64,000 nucleotides of DNA, taken from contig OY829329.1 in the NCBI GenBank assembly GCA_963691655.1, positions 15,204,708 through 15,268,707 on the forward strand. The letters run 5' to 3'. The position numbers were made by a program, and so were the translations under genes. The notes under the pieces were generated by a model. The model worked only from the letters and a program-made list of their open reading frames with translations, had not been told where the DNA came from and made no database searches. Positions within the stretch are counted from its first letter, which is position 1. Every line of letters starts with the position of its first letter. Source of the DNA: Toxonevra muliebris. Lineage: Eukaryota > Arthropoda > Insecta > Diptera > Pallopteridae. Of this stretch, positions 58,686 to 64,000 are shown piece after piece.

Positions 58686-59105
58686 ACGACCTCGATTGTC
58701 TAGTGGATAGTGCACTAGACCTTTCATTCAGAAGTTTGCGGGTTCGATTCCCGTCTTGGTCTGGTGGTTAATTCTCATAAACTTCTTATATTCACTATCG
58801 ATATGAAGTGGATGAGAATTATAAGAATGTGTACAAGTACACACCTTGGTTGGTAATGGCAAAACCACCGAGCTGATAAAAAATTACCACACAGCCGTTC
58901 GGAATTGGCGTTAAACTGTAGGTCCTATCATCGCCACTGTGGTCTAGCGGCAGAGTGCCAAACTCTTATCTCTGGAGACGTGAGTTCGATTCTCGGCTTT
59001 GGTATGTTTCTTATCTATCTTTCTTTCTCTCTGCCTTTCTTTCTTTCTTGATCTTATAGGTCGCAGTGCCTGACTTTCGAGTCGTCCTCTTTCAAATAAT
59101 AATAA
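58686..59105 (+). mobile_element. Dimeric tRNA-derived SINE (two tRNA-like modules)
   Basis: The head is tRNA-like: A box TGTCTAGTGG (58697-58706), the segment CTTTCATTCAGAAG, and B box GGTTCGATTCC (58741-58751). It resembles tRNA-Glu(UUC). A ~165-bp body follows, then a second tRNA-like module with A box TGGTCTAGCGG (58940-58950) and B box GAGTTCGATTCTC (58982-58994). A TTTC-rich linker, CGCAGTGCCTGACTTTCGAG and a tail of AAT repeats end it. Target duplications TGGGAAATTG at 58676-58685 and 59106-59115 fix the ends. Pol III transcription is expected from the boxes. Not a tRNA gene: the acceptor arms do not pair well. Confidence 0.88.
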
Positions 59106-59115
59106 TGGGAAATTG

Positions 59116-60864
59116 CCGGCCCCCTAAAGGTTAAGGAATTTTTTTCGGAACTTTTTAACGAACGAATCCCAGCGGACCCACTTACCCGCCCACCCGACCG
59201 AGGGGCACATCCGCTTCATTTGTAAAAAAAAAAAAAAAATAAATCAATCTTAGAAAGGAAACGATAGGAATAAATAAAAAATATTGGACTGGAATGTTTG
59301 GTAACTGTTCTATTTTTATTGCCCTCACGTCCTCAAGCAAATGAGGTTCTGGGTTTTCATTGGTGTAAGACAAAAGCACGCATGGTATCAAAACGAGCCG
59401 TCTTTCATGCTATGTGGGAACTGTTGGGCATCCACCTAACCTAATCTAAGATATAAAAGCTTGAAGTGAGACCATCAAGCATAGTTCTGTACCCCACTGG
59501 TTTAGATTGTGATTTTATCAGGCTAATCAATACGTATGCCGACATTTAAATTATGCAACGAGAATAAGTATCGAAAAGGTTAAGTAAATGTCTATGCTAA
59601 TAATATAAATAATTGAAATGGACATTTATATTCTTGCATGTTATTTGGAATGCTCGTATTCTCATATGAAAATTTTCAACAATTATTTTTAATTTTTATT
59701 TTTTTTTTTTTTTTGTATACAAGTAGACAGCAATGACTTGTTTGTCTTGTTGTCTGTCCACCGAACAGATTGACTGAAAGTTGATTGACATCGTCATGTC
59801 AATCATTTATGTATTCCATGTACTACAAAACATATGTGGTGGATATTATTATTATTTATGATTTTTCTTCAAAAAAAAAAAAAAAAAACACACAAAAAGA
59901 AGAAAAAACTAAGAATAATTGCATATACAATTTCAATGCAGTTCAAGGAAAATAAACAAAAATTCTGAGAAATAAATTAAAATTGTAGTTGTAGTTCTTA
60001 ATCTTCTTTTTGTTTATGCATGAATATGTATTGAAATATTAATGATAAAAAAAAAATCAAATTGTGAAATATTCTGCAAAAAGTTTAGAGCAGCAGCAGC
60101 ACTAAAAAAATAATAAAATAAAAACGAAAAAAAGAAAAAAAAATAATTTTTCTCACACTTTAATTGGTCAAAAAAGTAACAGCTAAAACAGCTACAAATA
60201 TACAACAACTAAACCAAAACAACATATGTTTGTATGTATGTTTGTATGTATGTATGAAAGTAGGTTAATAACTAATAAATCTAAAAACTACATAGACATA
60301 TAAGAAAAATATAAAAAATAATAATAATAATGATATTTTGTTTTATTTTTTTTTTTTCTATTTTTAAGTATTTTCAATACAATAACAACGTGTTGTACAG
60401 AAAAAAAAAACAACATGTTGTATGAAAAAAAAAAAAAAAAACAGTTGAGCAACAACATCAGCAGTCAATGATGCTTAAGGTGGTCAAAATAAGTTAGGTT
60501 AAGTTGTACTAAGCATGAAGAAATCAAAACATCTATATCTATGTATATATACCTTTACATACACATATGTATATGTACTTTCATACATACATACATATGT
60601 ACATGTAAGTATCTACTTAACTGGCATAAGAAAAAAAAAAATTATTGTTGATAAAGCCAAAACATAAACAATTTTGACACACATATATAAATAGATACAA
60701 GAGTTTAGAATGAAAGCTTCTTAATAACAAATACAGTAAGTTCCAGATAGTATGAAATCTTTATACATATAAATATTTACTAGCAAATTATCTACAGTTT
60801 TGTTAGCGTTAATTTCAATTAAGCATTTCTTTCTTAGTTCATTCTCACAAAGGGGGCTTAACCA
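59116..60864. other. Intronic DNA; poly(A)-ended segment near 59.2 kb
   Basis: 59116-59240 is GC-richer (CGGACCCACTTACCCGCCCA) and ends in a ~16-bp A tract, like the 3' end of a retroposed transcript. 59280-59460 is unique-looking. From 59600 on AT-rich with A tracts, AAT runs and CATA/GTAT microsatellites (60225-60255, 60560-60600). No gene seen. Confidence 0.4.
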
Positions 60865-62655
60865 CATGCAGAGATGGTGTAAGTCAGTAGATTTTCAATA
60901 TTAATCTAACCAAGACAACTCAAGTGTCACTTACCAGGAAAAGGAAACTTCCGCTCATGAAGTCTATAAAGCTGAACTAGACAGTAGTTAATGTTATACA
61001 GGAAGTTAAAATATCTAGGAGTAACACTAGACTCAAAACTTCTCTGGACAAAACACAATCAAGAAAGCTTATGATAAGCAAAAAGTTAGCGGGGAAAACC
61101 TGGGGTTGTACTCCGTACATCTTAAACTGGATATATACAATGATGGTACTCACCTATGTTGCAGTAGCCATAGAAGGTCGCAAAGAGCTAAACTAGTCAC
61201 AATGAGGAAAACCCTCAGCAAAGTTGAAAGACTGGCCTGTGTTTTTGTATCACAGGAGCCATGAGAACATGTCCCACGGCAGGCATGGAAGCACTACTCG
61301 GCCTCACTCCTCTACACATAGTAATAGAGACGACTGCCAAAAGAACATTTATAGGCATATCAAGGAAAGGAGCTGGCCGGGGGAAAGTCGCCAGTAGTAG
61401 AGATGTCGAAAGTATCTCTGCTGAGTTTCCCCTACCCATCCTGCTTAGAGATGATATGAACACAAGTGATGGAACTTCGAAAAAAACTTCAAAGTTATAC
61501 TTAGTACCACTAGAGAATGGGACATCCAGACTTTCCTTACCTCTCACAAAGAACACACAGTCAGATGGTACACCAACGGATAGAGAACGAACGAAGGAAC
61601 TCGGAGCCAATGGGAAAAACTCCAAGCATCGTCCAAGCAGGGATTCTTGCTTTACGGCTCTGTGTACAGTTCAACCGTGAACTTGGGTTCAGTTGAGATC
61701 TCCTCAAAATTAGTATGGGAATGTCAAGAGCTCCTGAACACATTAAGCTAGACTAATAAGGTAACTCTATTCTGGCTACCCGGACATATATGTAGGTATT
61801 AATGGTTCCACCTGGCAAGCAACACAGCGGCTTAAACCTTCATTGGTCTAGCTATAGGTATAGAAACTCAAACCTTATTATTATTATTATTATTTGAAAA
61901 AGGGCGACTCGAAAGTCAGGCACTGCGACCTATAAGACCTATTGTACAAAAGCCCCAAGAAAGAAAGAAAGAAAGGCAGAGAGAAAGAAAGATAGATAAG
62001 AAACATACCAAAGCCGAGAATCGAACTCACGTCTCCAGAGATAAGAGTCTGGCACTCTGCCACTAGACCACAGTGGCGATGGTAGGACCTACAGTTTAAC
62101 GCCGATTCCGAACGGCTGTGTGGTAATTTTTTATCAGCTCGGTGGTTTTGCCATTACCAACCAAGGTGTGTACTTGTACACATTCTTATAATTCTCATCC
62201 ACTTCATATCGATAGTGAATATAAGAAGTTTATGAGAATTAACCACCAGACCAAGACGGGAATCGAACCCGCAACCTTCTGAATGAAAGTCTAGTGCACT
62301 ATCCACTAGACAATCGAGATCGTCAACTCAAACCTTAAAAGGCACGTTAAAAAAAGAGGAACAAAACGCCAGACCTTCCTACTGGGCACTGCTCCCAAAG
62401 CTAAAACAATCAAAGCTACTAATTGGGAAATTCAATCCCAGCTGAGCAGCTCTCTGTCATAAGTTAAACAAAAATTCAACTGAGGCTAATAATGGGCTTC
62501 TTTTCAGGGCATTACAAACTGTGGAAGCATATACAAAATCTAGGATTAAGTTTGAACAACACTTGTAGTTTCTGTAAAGATGGCAAGGAAGCATTCGAAC
62601 ACATCCTAATGCACTGCGAGGCACTCACTCGCAGAAGAAAGAGATACTTGGGGCA
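60865..62655 (+). pseudogene. LINE ORF2 remnant interrupted by a SINE
   Basis: Plus-strand pieces in order: LTRKRKLPLMKSIKLN and EVKYLGVTLDSKLLWTKHNQ (RT tail, about 60935-61060), CITGAMRTCPTAGMEALLGL and TPLHIVIETTAKRTFIGIS (61238-61360), QAGILA, then VEISSKLVWECQELLNTLS and NKVTLFWLPGH (RNase H, about 61690-61790). The dimeric SINE at 61877-62324 follows, then GFFSGHYKLWKHIQNLGLSL, NNTCSFCKDGKEAFEHILMH and CEALTRRRKRYLG (about 62480-62655). This is the C-terminal half of an I/R1-group LINE with its CCHC-like tail. Several stops and frame changes; dead. The copy ends abruptly at the start of the degenerate array at 62680. Frames at 61215-61743 on the minus strand are shadows. Confidence 0.85.
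61877..62324 (-). mobile_element. Second dimeric SINE, nested in the LINE
   Basis: Inverted copy of the SINE at 58686-59105, visually very similar throughout. It has an AAT tail (61877-61893 as TTATTATTA), the second module's B box at 62018-62028 and the head's B box at 62259-62269. Perfect 12-bp target duplications AACTCAAACCTT lie at 61865-61876 and 62325-62336. It has ~20 bp more than copy 1 between the TTTC-rich linker and CTTATAGGTCGCAGTGCC. Confidence 0.9.
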
Positions 62656-62679
62656 CGACCACCATTAATTTTTTTTGTC

Positions 62680-64000
62680 TAAATTTTCTCTGAATTTCGG
62701 TGTCAGTTAAATTTTAGATTTTACTTTGATTTCTACTTTGAACTTTGGTTTATTAATTGAATTGTTATTGCTCTCAATTTCGACTTTGGTTTAGTTCTAA
62801 ATTCAGTGCGAGGTTTGGTATAAATTTTTAGTCCAACTGTTGATCTTAATTTAGCCTAACTTTTGGTTTGAATTTGTTTTGAATTTATATGAGTTGCAAA
62901 TTCATTTTTTTTTTTTGGTTTTAATTGCAGTCAGACTTGTGGTGTTAATATGCTTTCTTTAGAATTAGTTCTGATCTCTTTTGATTCGATTTTAGTCTAA
63001 GTTTTAAGCTGTTTTTTGGCCTGAGTTGTTACCCTAATGTCAGTCAGATTTTTAGTCTGAATTTGGTTTTCTTTTGGTCTGACTTCTGAAATATTCTGGG
63101 TTCAATTTTGGTCTAATTTTTGCTCTAATTTTTTTCATAATTTTCTGGCTTCAGTTTAGGTGTTAATTTTAGTCAGATTTTTTATCTAAATTCGTCCTAT
63201 TTTTTCTCTGAGCTTTGAACTTTTTTTTTGTTTGAATTTAGTCTGAAGTTTGGTATAGTTTTTGATCTGAGTTCGGTTTGAGTTTTACTTTGAATTTAGA
63301 CTGAGTTTTGGTTTGTTTTTTTGCCTTAGCTTTGATCTGATTTTTGGTCTGAATTTAGGTCTGAATTCGGTCTGCATTTTTGGTCGACTTTTGATTTAAA
63401 ATTAAGTTCAATATTTGGTCTAAATTTGGTCTAATTTTTGGTCTAAATTTTGCTTTGGATTTCTTGTCTAATTTTTGTTCTGAATTTTGTCTGATTTTTT
63501 TTTCTAAATTTTAGTCTTAATTTCGATCTGAAGTTGGTTTAAATTATGGTCAGAGTTTTGGTAAAAAATTTGGTCTGAGTTTTGATATATTTTGCACTGA
63601 ACTTGGTCTAACCATTTAGCAGATTTTTGCCATAATTTTGATCAGATTTTAATATTTAATTTTGGTTTGATTTTCAGTCTGATTTTTTATCTCAATTTGA
63701 TTTGAATTTTGGTGTATTTTTGTTCTGAATTTTGTCTGAGCTCTGGTTTAATTTTTAGTCTGAGATTTAGTTTGAGTTCGGTCTTTGAGATTAGTTTTTG
63801 ATCTTAGTTTTTGTCTGATTGTTGCTCTTAATTTGGTATAATTTGTTATCTGAATTTTGGTCTACACTTTTGTCTGTTTTTGACCTATATTTAGGGCTTA
63901 AGGTTTGGTCCGAATTTTTACCTTAATTTTAGTTTGATTTTTTGTCGAAATTTCGAATTCAAGACTGAAATAAGGTCTGAATTTGGTCGGAATTTCGGTT
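62680..64000 (-). repeat. Degenerate tandem array, inverse of the 25-kb array
   Basis: Irregular ~14-18-bp units such as TTTTGGTCTGAATTT and TTTTAGTCTGATTTT run to the window end. On the minus strand they read AAATTCAGACCAAAA, the same words as 25060-25915. The array is stop-rich and has no coding potential. It continues beyond the window. Confidence 0.75.

Larger units (their letters stand above)
19297..64000 (+). other. Presumed giant first intron of osp (continues past window)
   Basis: It starts at the GTAAGT donor. No sequence resembling the expected PH-domain exon was noticed downstream, so the intron probably runs beyond the window. It would contain most of the satellites and transposons listed below, all transcribed in osp pre-mRNA if the inference holds. 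Alternative readings are a missed exon or an assembly join. Confidence 0.5.

Noticed and set aside
58691..58760. Genuine tRNA-Glu gene
   Set aside because: A and B boxes are present, but the acceptor ends do not pair and the unit is the head of a repeated SINE with target duplications.
61215..61743. Minus-strand frames of 136 and 60 codons
   Set aside because: Antisense of the plus-strand LINE, whose ITGAMRTCPTAGMEALLGL block identifies the true strand.
19297..64000. Adh/Adhr nested in the osp intron as in Drosophila
   Set aside because: No short-chain dehydrogenase motifs or suitable frames were seen on either strand.

Overview
This is eukaryotic nuclear DNA: AT-rich, with introns, runs of CAA/CAG/TTG and CATA/GTAT simple repeats, a mariner transposon, several LINE remnants and a tRNA-derived SINE. 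All of this points to a higher fly (Diptera, Brachycera/Schizophora). The exact family cannot be settled by reading. There are no bacterial-style operons, and almost every long open frame is a by-product of a tandem repeat.

One host gene is recognised with good confidence. At 19174-19296 (+) lies a 41-codon first coding exon with a good Kozak context and a GTAAGT donor. Its protein (conserved core [14 protein letters not shown], then CFRQREEH) is the N-terminus of the Drosophila outspread (osp) / vertebrate MPRIP family. The PH-domain exon expected next was not seen in the remaining 44.7 kb, so most of the window is probably a giant first intron. A second protein-like stretch ending in a stop (32620-32809, +) may be an alternative terminal exon of osp or the last exon of another gene. 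The DNA before 19174 holds the presumed promoter and 5' UTR, including a ~95-bp element present three times.

Layout: 1-9.9 kb, simple repeats, a 16-18-bp array, a 7-bp array, a pyrimidine-rich tract, a minus-strand LINE remnant and two short inverted-repeat elements (one hAT-like with a perfect 8-bp target duplication). 10.7-11.6 kb, half of a foldback-like element made of 10-bp repeats. 13.9-14.4 kb, about 41 apparently perfect 11-bp units. 17.6-19.3 kb, 5' end of osp. 20.5-28.1 kb, LINE remnant, ~200-bp satellite interrupted by an inverted-repeat element, degenerate array, broken mariner, LINE remnant. 30.1-31.4 kb, 20-bp satellite with a 184-bp higher-order period. 34.0 kb, MITE with TA flanks. 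35.6-36.8 kb, complete foldback-like element. 38.9, 55.5 and 58.2 kb, three members of a palindromic family sharing the core GGGGTCGCTGAATCCGA. 40-44.5 kb, 105-bp and 21-bp arrays. 47.1-48.6 kb, 15-bp array with a SINE inside. 50.6-51.7 kb, strand-asymmetric purine/pyrimidine tract. 51.8-55.5 kb, 18-21-bp arrays. 56.6 kb, LINE remnant. 58.7-59.1 kb, dimeric SINE. 60.9-62.7 kb, LINE with a second dimeric SINE nested in it. 62.7-64.0 kb, degenerate array that is the inverse of the one at 25.1-25.9 kb.

The most interesting material is not a protein system but the repeat biology of this presumed giant intron: a foldback transposon built of 10-bp repeats, a SINE family that exists both with a second tRNA-like module and with a different 3' end, a palindromic element family, and at least nine unrelated short-unit arrays within about 60 kb.
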